From the NCBI GenBank assembly GCA_014382585.1, contig JACNJL010000035.1, forward strand, positions 67,756 through 116,741: a stretch of 48,986 bases of DNA, in the 5' to 3' direction. Numbering within the stretch: the first letter of the stretch is position 1; the number at the start of each line of letters is the position of its first letter. The notes under the pieces were generated by a model. That model was not told the DNA's origin, ran no database searches, and worked only from the letters and a program-made list of their open reading frames with translations. The translations under genes were made by a program, and so were the position numbers. This document shows positions 41,621 to 48,986 of the stretch, in pieces. The stretch comes from Limisphaerales bacterium. Its GTDB lineage: Bacteria > Verrucomicrobiota > Verrucomicrobiia > Limisphaerales > UBA1100.

Positions 41621-44406
41621 ACCGCTTTCGCGAAGGACAACGTTGGGTCAGTGAGCCCGAACCGGAACTGGGGCTGGGCACGGTGATGCAGTCGGGCGAG
41701 GGCCGCGTGCAAGTGGTGTTTCCCGCCACCGGTGAGGTGCGGGTTTATACGGTGGAAAATGCGCCGCTGCGGCGGGTGAGTTTTCGGGCGGGGGAAAGCA
41801 TTGAAGATCACGAGGGCAATCAACGTGTGATCGAGGGGGTTCGCGAGGCGGACGATGTGCTCACCTATTTTGGTAATGGCTGGGAAATGGCGGAGGTGCA
41901 GCTAAACGATCTCATTAGCGTGCACGGACCGATGGAGCGGTTGCGCGGCGGACACACGGATGCGACGAGCGTGTTCGCCCTGCGACGGCGCGCGTTGGAG
42001 ATGATGCATCGCTTTCGGAAAGCGCCGGAGCGCGGGTTTCTTGGCGGGCGCATTGATTTAATCCCGCATCAACTTTTCATCGCGCAGGAGGTGGGCGAGC
42101 GCCTTGCACCGCGCGTGTTGCTTTCCGATGAGGTTGGGCTGGGCAAGACGATTGAGGCGGGCTTGATTTTGCATCGGCAACTCGTCACCGGCCGCGCATC
42201 GCGCGTGCTCATTTTGGTGCCGGAATCGCTAGTGCATCAGTGGTTTGTGGAGATGCTGCGCAAGTTCAATGTGTGGGTTCACATTTTTGATGAAGCCCGC
42301 TGCGCGTCCATCGCGAAAACGCAGCCGGAGGCTAATCCATTTCTCGATGATCAAGTGATTCTTTGCAGCATCGATTTTCTGGCGGCCTATCCCGAACGCG
42401 CCGCGCAGGCAAAAGAAGCCGGTTGGGATTTGTTGGTGGTCGATGAAGCGCATCACCTCGAATGGAGCGAAGAAAATGCGAGCAACGAATATCAACTCGT
42501 CGAAGCCATCGGCCAACAAGCCGAAGGCCTGCTGCTGCTCACGGCCACGCCGGAACAGCTGGGGCAGGAAAGTCATTTCGCGCGGCTGCGTTTGCTGGAT
42601 CCCGATCGCTATTCGGATTTCGCCGCGTACCAAGCCGAGGCGGAACACTTCACCGACATCGCCCCCATCGCCAATGCGCTGCACGCGGGCGAGCCGTTGA
42701 CGGATGCCCAAAAGCAATCGCTCGATGCAATGCCGGACTTGGATTCAACGATGGATGCGGATGCATTGTTAACAGCACTGCTCGACCGGCACGGGCCGGG
42801 CCGCGTGATTTTCCGCAATGCACGCGCGGCGATGAGCGGCTTTCCCGGCCGCGTGGCGCATCTCGCGCCGTTGGTGCCCGACCGTGATGCGGTGGATTGG
42901 ATGGCACACGCGGCGCGTGAATTCGCCAGCGACACGGACGCCGGCGAGCCCATCGAAAAATACAATCTCAATTACGATCCGCGCATCGCGTGGCTCGGGC
43001 GGTTGCTTCACGAATTGGGCGAAGACAAAGTGCTGCTCATTTGCCGCTCTCGCGAAAAGGCGCTCGCCATCGAAAAAGCCGTGAGCCGCCAGGTGCCGGT
43101 GAAGACGGCGGTGTTTCACGAAGGCCTAAACCTGGTGCAACGCGACCGCAACGCGGCGTGGTTTGCCGAAGAAGACGGCGCGCGGCTGCTGATTTGCTCG
43201 GAGATCGGCAGCGAAGGTCGCAATTTTCAATTTGTCCATCACCTCGTGCTGTTTGATTTACCACTGAATCCGGAACTGCTCGAGCAACGCATCGGCCGGC
43301 TCGATCGCATCGGCCAAACACAGACCATCCACATCCACACGCCGTACCTTGAAGGCAGTCCGCAGGAAGTGCTCGCGCGTTGGTATCACGAGGGGCTCGA
43401 GGCGTTCGAAAGCAACCTGCACGGCGCAAATCAATTGCTGCAACAATTCGGTGACAAAGTGCTGGCGTTGGCGGCGGATTTTTCCGACTCAAAAAAACTC
43501 GATTCACTCATCACCCAAACCGCTGCCGAACATCGCACGCTCGCCGAACAACTCGAACGCGGGCGCGATCGGTTGTTGGAATTAAATTCCCATCGACCGC
43601 ATTCGGCCAATGCCCTCGTCGATGCCATCCGCGCAACCGACACCGACGAAACACTCGAAGGATTTATGATGCGCATCTTCGATCACTTCGGCGTGCACGT
43701 TGAAGATCTCGGCAACCGTACGTACTTACTCGATGGCCGCGGCGTGACGACCGACAGCTTTCCGGAGCTGCCCAAGGAAGGCCTCGTGGGCACCTTCGCC
43801 CGCAGCCACGCACTGGGGCGGGAAGATGTGAGTTTGCTTTCCAGCGATCACCCGATGGTTTCTGGCGCGGTGGATTTGCTGCTCAGCAGCGAGCAGGGCA
43901 ACTGCAGCTTTGGCGTGTGGATCGATGAGGAGGACAAAACTCTCCTGCTCGAAACCATCTTCGTTCTCGAAGTGCTCGCGCCCGCGCGGCTGCACGCCGA
44001 TCGTTTCCTGCCGCCCACGCCCGTTCGAATTTTGGTGAACCACAAAAACGAATCGCTCGATCTTGAGTTGCCCGTGCTGGCAAAAGGCACGCCGTACAAG
44101 CTGTTGGATCACCCCACCCTTGGCCGCAAAACCATCCCCGCGATGATTGATGCCGCAGAGAAATTCGCCGAAGCTGAAGCCCAAACCATCACCGCCGTGG
44201 CCACCGCCGCGATGACTCAGCAGTTGCAATCCGAGCTCGACCGCCTCACCCACCTACGCGCAGTGAACGACCATGTGCGCCCCGAGGAAATTGCCCTCAC
44301 CCGTATCCAACTCGCCGAGCTCACCACCGCGCTCTCCCAATCCCGCGTGCGCCTCGATGCCGTTCGGCTAATTTGGAAAGGCGACCCCAAGGCCATTCGG
44401 GGCTAA
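41617..44406 (+). CDS. rapA: RapA-type SWI2/SNF2 ATPase (RNA polymerase recycling)
   Basis: A 929-residue protein from ATG 41617 (MNRFREGQRWVSEPEPELGLG), close to the length of E. coli RapA (968 residues). An N-terminal Tudor/KOW-like region (residues 1-110) precedes the SNF2 core: DEVGLGKT (D171) as Walker A, DEAHH (D276), LLLTATPEQLGQE, and QRIGRLDRIGQ near residue 557. A long C-terminal RapA-specific region follows. It uses ATP to release RNA polymerase stalled after termination. The one-base-shift ATGA overlap with the MFS gene implies coupling, although functions seem unrelated. Confidence 0.92.
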   Translation: MNRFREGQRWVSEPEPELGLGTVMQSGEGRVQVVFPATGEVRVYTVENAPLRRVSFRAGESIEDHEGNQRVIEGVREADDVLTYFGNGWEMAEVQLNDLISVHGPMERLRGGHTDATSVFALRRRALEMMHRFRKAPERGFLGGRIDLIPHQLFIAQEVGERLAPRVLLSDEVGLGKTIEAGLILHRQLVTGRASRVLILVPESLVHQWFVEMLRKFNVWVHIFDEARCASIAKTQPEANPFLDDQVILCSIDFLAAYPERAAQAKEAGWDLLVVDEAHHLEWSEENASNEYQLVEAIGQQAEGLLLLTATPEQLGQESHFARLRLLDPDRYSDFAAYQAEAEHFTDIAPIANALHAGEPLTDAQKQSLDAMPDLDSTMDADALLTALLDRHGPGRVIFRNARAAMSGFPGRVAHLAPLVPDRDAVDWMAHAAREFASDTDAGEPIEKYNLNYDPRIAWLGRLLHELGEDKVLLICRSREKALAIEKAVSRQVPVKTAVFHEGLNLVQRDRNAAWFAEEDGARLLICSEIGSEGRNFQFVHHLVLFDLPLNPELLEQRIGRLDRIGQTQTIHIHTPYLEGSPQEVLARWYHEGLEAFESNLHGANQLLQQFGDKVLALAADFSDSKKLDSLITQTAAEHRTLAEQLERGRDRLLELNSHRPHSANALVDAIRATDTDETLEGFMMRIFDHFGVHVEDLGNRTYLLDGRGVTTDSFPELPKEGLVGTFARSHALGREDVSLLSSDHPMVSGAVDLLLSSEQGNCSFGVWIDEEDKTLLLETIFVLEVLAPARLHADRFLPPTPVRILVNHKNESLDLELPVLAKGTPYKLLDHPTLGRKTIPAMIDAAEKFAEAEAQTITAVATAAMTQQLQSELDRLTHLRAVNDHVRPEEIALTRIQLAELTTALSQSRVRLDAVRLIWKGDPKAIRG

Positions 44407-44418
44407 TCGCTAAAAAAC

Positions 44419-44442
44419 CTTGGCGTCTTGGCGTCTTCGCGG
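44419..44442. repeat. Tandem octamer (CTTGGCGT) dispersed repeat
   Basis: Three adjacent octamers, CTTGGCGT, CTTGGCGT and the variant CTTCGCGG, lie between the RapA stop and the mutarotase start. They are preceded by AAAAAAC and followed by TTC. This is a recognisable type of short dispersed intergenic repeat in environmental bacteria. It lies inside the probable 5' leader of the mutarotase mRNA. Confidence 0.55.
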
Positions 44443-44458
44443 TTCAATCCCACCAACC

Positions 44459-44914
44459 ATGTTGCTCCACCAAAAACTCATTCATCCGGACATCAACGGC
44501 ATCATCGGCGCGGCCGGTCATCACTCCAAGATTCTCATTGCCGACGGCAATTACCCGGCCTCCTCCACGTTAGGGCCGAATGCCGAACTTGTTTCGCTCA
44601 ACCTCATGCCCGGCGTGGTGACCTGCGCCCAGGTAATGGAAGCCCTGCTCAGTGCCGTACCGATCGAGGCGGCCAATACGATGGGCATTCCCGAGGACGA
44701 TCCCTACGCGAAGTTCGGACCGCCACCGGTCTGGGCCGAGTACGAGCAACTCATCGACGAAGCCGGTTTGGACATGAAATTTGAGCCGATCCCGAAATGG
44801 GATTTTTATGAAGCCGTGCGCGGCCCTGATCTGGTGCTCACCATCCAAACCGCCGATCAGGCGCTGTGGGCCAACCTCCTCCTCACCGTCGGCGTGCGCA
44901 CGCCCGATCAGTAA
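44459..44914 (+). CDS. RbsD/FucU family sugar mutarotase
   Basis: A 151-residue protein from ATG 44459 (MLLHQKLIHPDINGIIGAAG); the longer frame to 44420 runs through the octamer repeat and is rejected. GHHSKILIADGNYP near residues 20-33 corresponds to the active-site loop (GHGD then IADANFP) of D-ribose pyranase and L-fucose mutarotase. It interconverts sugar anomers or pyranose/furanose forms. Neighbouring sulfatase and oxidoreductase genes suggest a deoxy- or ribo-sugar released from a sulfated glycan, perhaps fucose. That substrate is inferred from context. Confidence 0.85.
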   Translation: MLLHQKLIHPDINGIIGAAGHHSKILIADGNYPASSTLGPNAELVSLNLMPGVVTCAQVMEALLSAVPIEAANTMGIPEDDPYAKFGPPPVWAEYEQLIDEAGLDMKFEPIPKWDFYEAVRGPDLVLTIQTADQALWANLLLTVGVRTPDQ

Positions 44915-44920
44915 ACGATC

Positions 44921-46420
44921 ATGAAACGACTTCTCCTTGGCCTCGCGGCTATATGGGCCGTGGCATTGCCCGCGGCCGAGCGCCCCAACATTTTGCTCCT
45001 CACGGTCGACGACATGAGCTGTGATTCGGTCGGCGTGTACGGCTGCAAATTGCCCGGCACCACGCCGCACATGGACCGGCTCGCCACGCAGTCGCTGCGC
45101 TTTGCCCACGCGCACACCACCGTGGGCAACTGCATGCCCTGCCGCAACGTAATGTTTTCCGGCCTGCACTCGCACAACAACAAGATCGAGGGTTTTTATC
45201 AGGTGAAAAATCCCGGCTGGCCGCACCTCGTGGATCTCATGAAAGCCGGCGGCTACTTCACCGGCATCCGCGGCAAGGTGAGCCATTCGTCGCCTTACCA
45301 ACCCTACGCGTGGGACGCCAATCTCGATACGCTGCCCGACGGCACCAAGGCGCATCTCAAAGATGTGAAATCCTACGGCACTGCCACGGCCGTCGGCATC
45401 GCGCAGGCCAAGGCGGCGAAGAAGCCGTTTTGTCTGGTGGTCAACATTTCCGATCCGCACAAGCCGTTCTGGAAAGGCCCGAATGACCCTCATCAACCTT
45501 CTCGCATTTACACGGCCGACGAGGTGCCGATTCCCGGTTTCCTGTTTGATGACCCGCAGGTGCGCGAGGAACTGGCGCTGTATTACACCAGCGTGCGCCG
45601 GGCCGACGATGCCGTGGGGGCGGTACTCCGGGCGCTCGAGGCCAGCGGCGAGGCGGACAATACCGTGGTGATGTTCATGTCCGACCACGGCATGCCGCTG
45701 CCCTTTGCCAAGACGCAGCTGTACCATCACAGCACGCGCACACCGTGGATGGTGCGCTGGCCCGGCGTCACTCAACCCGGCAGCGTGGACAAGCAGCACA
45801 TGATTTCGGTGGTCGATTTCCTGCCCACCGTGCTGGACATCACCGGCATCCAACACCCCAAGCGTCTTGATGGCCGTTCCTATCTGCCGCTGCTCAAGGG
45901 GGATCCACAGGACGGCCGCGACTATATCATCAAGGAGTACAACGAAAATTCCGGCCGCTCGCGCGATCCCATGCGCGCCATTCAAACCAAGCGTTACCTG
46001 TACCTCTTCAACCCGTGGTCCAACGGAGAACGTGTATTTGCCACCGCCACCACCGGCACGGCCACCTTTCGCCGGTTGGCGGCCTTGGCCAAGACGGACA
46101 ACAAACTCGCCGCCCGCCTGGATCTTTACAAACATCGCGTGCCCGAGGAACTGTACGACGTCATCAAGGATCCCGATTGCCTGCATAACCTGATCGATTC
46201 CCCGCGGCATCAGGCTGAGTTAAAACAACTCTGTGCCACGCTTGAAGCCGCATTGGTGAAATCCAACGATCCCATGCTCGAAGCCTTCCGCAAACGCCAA
46301 GACCGCCAATTCGTTGAGGCCTACGTGCAGCAACTGGAAAAGGAAGCCGGCGAACGCCGGCGCAACAAGCCGCCCCGAAACAAACCAAACAAAAACAAAC
46401 CCAAGAAGCGCACCCCATGA
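44921..46420 (+). CDS. Secreted sulfatase with CMPCR active site
   Basis: A 499-residue sulfatase with signal peptide MKRLLLGLAAIWAVALPAAE and metal residues D30-D31 in LLTVDDMSCDSVGVYG. The formylglycine site reads NCMPCRNVMFSG, so the precursor Cys71 and Arg75 are present but the usual Ser at position 74 is Cys. The minimal CxPxR core is kept. NISDPHKPF and FMSDHGMPLPFAKTQLY resemble the heparan N-sulfatase-like branch. The C-terminus is Lys/Arg/Asn-rich. It lies 6 bp after the mutarotase gene and overlaps the next start by 4 bp, so it is operonic. Confidence 0.9.
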   Translation: MKRLLLGLAAIWAVALPAAERPNILLLTVDDMSCDSVGVYGCKLPGTTPHMDRLATQSLRFAHAHTTVGNCMPCRNVMFSGLHSHNNKIEGFYQVKNPGWPHLVDLMKAGGYFTGIRGKVSHSSPYQPYAWDANLDTLPDGTKAHLKDVKSYGTATAVGIAQAKAAKKPFCLVVNISDPHKPFWKGPNDPHQPSRIYTADEVPIPGFLFDDPQVREELALYYTSVRRADDAVGAVLRALEASGEADNTVVMFMSDHGMPLPFAKTQLYHHSTRTPWMVRWPGVTQPGSVDKQHMISVVDFLPTVLDITGIQHPKRLDGRSYLPLLKGDPQDGRDYIIKEYNENSGRSRDPMRAIQTKRYLYLFNPWSNGERVFATATTGTATFRRLAALAKTDNKLAARLDLYKHRVPEELYDVIKDPDCLHNLIDSPRHQAELKQLCATLEAALVKSNDPMLEAFRKRQDRQFVEAYVQQLEKEAGERRRNKPPRNKPNKNKPKKRTP

Positions 46421-48315
46421 TTCGCCGCATTCTCCCCGCCCTGTTCTTCGCCGCTGCCCTGTGTGCCGACGACAAAGCCCCTGCGCCTTTTAACACGCAG
46501 GAACTCACCATCCCCTTCCTCAAACCTGCCGAGGCACTCAAGGCGATCGCCGTGCCCAAGGGCTTTCACGTGCAGCTCGCCGCGGCCGAACCGATGGTGC
46601 AGCAGCCCATCGATATGGCGTGGGACACCCGCGGCCGCTTGTGGGTTGCCGAGTGTTATACCTATGCCGAGCGCGAAACGAATTTTGAAAAGAAACTCAA
46701 GGATCGCATCATCATTCTGGAAGATACCAATCAGGATGGCGTGTTTGATAAACGCAAAATTTTTTGGGACGGCGCCAGTCAGTTGACCAGTATCGAGCTG
46801 GGCTTCGGCGGCGTGTGGGCGGCGTGCGCACCGAACATTTTGTTTTTGGCTGACCGAAACGGCGACGATCAACCGGACGGCGAACCGGAGGTGATCCTGG
46901 ATGGATTCGACACCGACAAAGTGCGTCACAACATCGTCAACGGCCTCCGCTGGGGGCCCGATGGCTGGTTGTACGGCCGGCACGGCATCCTTGGCCCCGG
47001 CTCCAAGGTCGGCCGCCCCGGCACTCCCGAAGCCAAGCGCACCCACATCCAGTGTGGCATTTGGCGCTATCATCCCACCCGCAAATCCTTCGAGGTCGTC
47101 TGCCACGGCACCACCAATCCGTGGGGGCACGATTGGGATGAGCACGGCCAGCTCTTCTTCATCAACACCGTCATCGGCCACCTCTGGCACGCCGTGCCCG
47201 GCGCACGCTTCCAACGCATGTACGGCAATCATTTTGACAAGCACCTCTACGAGTTGATCCAGCAGACCGCCGATCATTTTCACTTTGATGTCGGTAAGGA
47301 AAAATGGAGTGACCTCAAGAAAACCGGCATGACCTCCGGCACGGACAAGGCCGGCGGCGGGCACGCGCACACTGGCATGATGATTTATCTGGGCGACAAT
47401 TGGCCGGCCAAATACCGCGGCAACGTGTTCACTCTCAACCTGCACGGCCTGCGCATGAATCAGGATTCGCTGCATCGGCAAGGCGCCGGTTACGTGGGCA
47501 AACACGCGGCGGATTTCATGTTCACCTCCGACAAATGGTTTCGCGGCATCGAACTCAGCTACGCGCCCGACGGCTCCGTGTACGTGCTCGACTGGTCGGA
47601 CATCGGCGAATGCCACGACAACGACGGCATCCACCGCACCAGCGGCCGCATCTACCGCATCACGTACGGCAAAACCAAGACCGCCAAAGTGAACCTCACC
47701 GAATGGTCCAATGACGATCTCGCCGAGAGCGTCGCTTCCCCCAACGAATGGTACAGCCGCCAGGCCCGCCAACTCATCCAACAGCGCGCCGCCGCCGGGC
47801 AAGACCTCACCAAGGCCGCCCTTACGCTGATGAACACCTACCGGTTTTCCTCCTCCATCCCCACTGCCCTGCGCGCCATGTGGACCTTAAACGCCATCGG
47901 TTCCGCGGATGAAGACTGGCTGCTCGAGCAATCCAACGACGAACGCGAACACATCCGCACATGGGCCATTAAGCTCCTCTGCGACCAAGACTCGCTTTCA
48001 GAGAAGACTCAACAACGTTTCATCAAGATGGCCCGCCAAGACAAGGCCGGCCTGGTGCAACTCCAACTCGCCGCGGCGCTGCAACTGTTGCCCCTAAAAG
48101 AGCGCTGGCCTCTGGCCCATGCATTGGTGTCTCAGGATACCTTCGCCGAGGATCCCGTGTTTCCCCTGCTCGTCTGGTACGGCATCAACCCGGCCGTCAC
48201 GGAAAACCGCACCGCCGCCCTCAAGCTGGTGGCCCAGTGCAAGCTCCCCAAAGTCCGCCAATTCATCGCACGTCGGCTGGCAGGTGAGGTAGGCAAACCG
48301 AACCCCAAAAAATAG
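46417..48315 (+). CDS. Secreted PVC-type membrane-bound dehydrogenase propeller
   Basis: A 632-residue exported protein (signal MIRRILPALFFAAALCADD). It has the PVC dehydrogenase N-terminal domain: IAVPKGFHVQLAAAEPMVQQ, DTRGRLWVAECYTYAERE, GLRWGPDGWLYGRHG and PWGHDWDEHGQLFFINTVIGH. A HEAT-like helical segment follows from about residue 430. It has no CxxCH motif, unlike longer relatives with a C-terminal heme; the heme may be supplied by the adjacent PSCyt1 protein. It probably oxidises a sugar substrate in the periplasm. Its start overlaps the sulfatase stop. Confidence 0.88.
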   Translation: MIRRILPALFFAAALCADDKAPAPFNTQELTIPFLKPAEALKAIAVPKGFHVQLAAAEPMVQQPIDMAWDTRGRLWVAECYTYAERETNFEKKLKDRIIILEDTNQDGVFDKRKIFWDGASQLTSIELGFGGVWAACAPNILFLADRNGDDQPDGEPEVILDGFDTDKVRHNIVNGLRWGPDGWLYGRHGILGPGSKVGRPGTPEAKRTHIQCGIWRYHPTRKSFEVVCHGTTNPWGHDWDEHGQLFFINTVIGHLWHAVPGARFQRMYGNHFDKHLYELIQQTADHFHFDVGKEKWSDLKKTGMTSGTDKAGGGHAHTGMMIYLGDNWPAKYRGNVFTLNLHGLRMNQDSLHRQGAGYVGKHAADFMFTSDKWFRGIELSYAPDGSVYVLDWSDIGECHDNDGIHRTSGRIYRITYGKTKTAKVNLTEWSNDDLAESVASPNEWYSRQARQLIQQRAAAGQDLTKAALTLMNTYRFSSSIPTALRAMWTLNAIGSADEDWLLEQSNDEREHIRTWAIKLLCDQDSLSEKTQQRFIKMARQDKAGLVQLQLAAALQLLPLKERWPLAHALVSQDTFAEDPVFPLLVWYGINPAVTENRTAALKLVAQCKLPKVRQFIARRLAGEVGKPNPKK

Positions 48316-48327
48316 ACCGCACCGTTG

Positions 48328-48986
48328 ATGAACAAACTCTTGATCATGTTGATTTTTGTGGGCGGCGTTTGCGTGGGCGAAGCAGCGGACCCCAAGCAGG
48401 AGGGCGACCGATTGTTCACTCTGAAAGTGAAACAGATTTTCACCGGCAAATGTTTTTCCTGCCACGGCGGTGATCCGGACAAAATCAAAGGTGATTTTAA
48501 CCTGACCACACGCAACGCCCTGCTCAAAGGCGGGGAAAGTGAATCCCCGGGCATCATTCCGGGAAAACCCGACGCGAGTCTGATCATCCGAGCCATTGAG
48601 CGTAAAGACGAAGACCTCGCCATGCCGCCCAAGGCAAATGACAAATTGAACCCTTCGCAAATTGCCTTCATCAAGCGCTGGATTGCGCTGGGCGCGCCTT
48701 GGCCGGACGCAAAAACGCAGGCCAAATACGTCGCCGAAGAACGGACTAAAATTCGCACCGATGAAGGCGTGCTCGTGAAAACCAGTGAGGGACTTTCCGA
48801 GGCATGGACTTACCGACGATATCAGGACGAAAATTTGTGGGCGTATCAGCCGGTAAAAAAACCGGCCGTGCCAACATCTCCATTCAGCAATCCCATCGAC
48901 GCTTTCATTAGCGTGCAACTACCCAAGGGATTGAACCCGGCACCATTAGCCGACCGATTGACACTCATCCGCCGCGTGACCTTTGA
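48328..48986 (+). CDS. PSCyt1-DUF1549 cytochrome protein (3' end beyond window)
   Basis: The first 219 residues of a gene cut by the right edge. A signal peptide (MNKLLIMLIFVGGVCVGEA) leads into a planctomycete cytochrome c domain with heme site CFSCHGGDPDKIKG at about C43. The LAMPPK motif near residue 99 is followed by KRWIALGAPWP. The start of DUF1549 is seen as NPIDAFISVQL and RLTLIRRVTF. Full relatives continue through DUF1553. It follows the dehydrogenase by 12 bp. A DUF1501 partner would be expected just outside the window. Confidence 0.88.
   Translation, partial: MNKLLIMLIFVGGVCVGEAADPKQEGDRLFTLKVKQIFTGKCFSCHGGDPDKIKGDFNLTTRNALLKGGESESPGIIPGKPDASLIIRAIERKDEDLAMPPKANDKLNPSQIAFIKRWIALGAPWPDAKTQAKYVAEERTKIRTDEGVLVKTSEGLSEAWTYRRYQDENLWAYQPVKKPAVPTSPFSNPIDAFISVQLPKGLNPAPLADRLTLIRRVTF

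Noticed and set aside
44419-44442. The tandem octamers as a CRISPR array
   Set aside because: The units are contiguous 8-mers without spacers, and no cas gene is present in the window.
44570-46210. A 546-codon minus-strand open frame opposite mutarotase and sulfatase
   Set aside because: It crosses a real gene boundary and has no domain features; the sulfatase motifs on the plus strand are decisive.
46321-47802. A 493-codon minus-strand open frame opposite the PVC dehydrogenase
   Set aside because: Its composition is typical of antisense in GC-rich DNA (Val/Ala/Gly/His rich), and the plus strand is a complete, motif-bearing operon gene.

Overview
The window is a gene-dense, GC-rich chromosomal stretch from a bacterium of the PVC superphylum, most likely Verrucomicrobiota. 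The evidence is the gene repertoire: DUF1501 and DUF1549/DUF1553 (PSCyt1) proteins, PVC-type membrane-bound dehydrogenase propellers, a DUF6807 (PmoA-like) protein, many Tat- or Sec-exported enzymes, three intact sulfatases and Sel1/LRR lipoproteins. No rRNA, tRNA, CRISPR array, phage or transposase gene is visible, so the phylum call rests on gene families alone.

Layout. 1-8140 (minus strand): a secreted deacetylase-like/FG-GAP/PVC-dehydrogenase fusion that runs off the left edge, a propeller lipoprotein, an LRR protein, two Sel1-repeat proteins, D-aminoacyl-tRNA deacylase and a TIM-barrel epimerase. 8224-12427 (plus): a sialate O-acetylesterase-like protein, a remnant of a PQQ-propeller gene, a MOP-like membrane protein and an amidohydrolase. 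12424-16109: a Y-family DNA polymerase, then a divergent DUF6807 / Gfo-Idh-MocA pair. 16149-21591 (minus): a 58-aa membrane protein, an LRR lipoprotein, a noncoding stretch with a near-perfect sigma-54 promoter and a candidate small RNA, then a DUF1553-DUF1501-WD40 operon. 21711-23960 (minus): a cis-3-hydroxyproline dehydratase-like enolase and a sarcosine-oxidase-like flavoenzyme. 24083-29397: a small membrane protein, a sulfatase remnant, a monoheme lipoprotein, a large SF2 helicase and a fatty-acid desaturase.

29516-38275 (plus) is a tight seven-gene operon: sulfatase, FG-GAP protein, PhyH dioxygenase, Tat-exported TIM-barrel epimerase, DJ-1/PfpI protein, pentaheme cytochrome and secreted propeller dehydrogenase. 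After a convergent sulfatase, 39952-48986 (plus) holds DUF3817, an MFS transporter, RapA, a RbsD/FucU mutarotase, a sulfatase with an unusual CMPCR site, a PVC dehydrogenase and a PSCyt1/DUF1549 protein cut by the right edge. Together the exported genes suggest desulfation and oxidation of sulfated sugars in the periplasm, with electrons passed to c-type cytochromes; this is inference.

The most striking non-gene signals are: (i) the sigma-54 promoter at 17027-17043 with an upstream palindrome and a terminator-like hairpin about 110 nt downstream; (ii) two copies of a long perfect hairpin element at the 5' ends of the two redox genes of the seven-gene operon; (iii) several other families of short dispersed repeats between genes; and (iv) promoter-like hexamers at a fixed distance from start codons, suggesting leaderless or nearly leaderless mRNAs.
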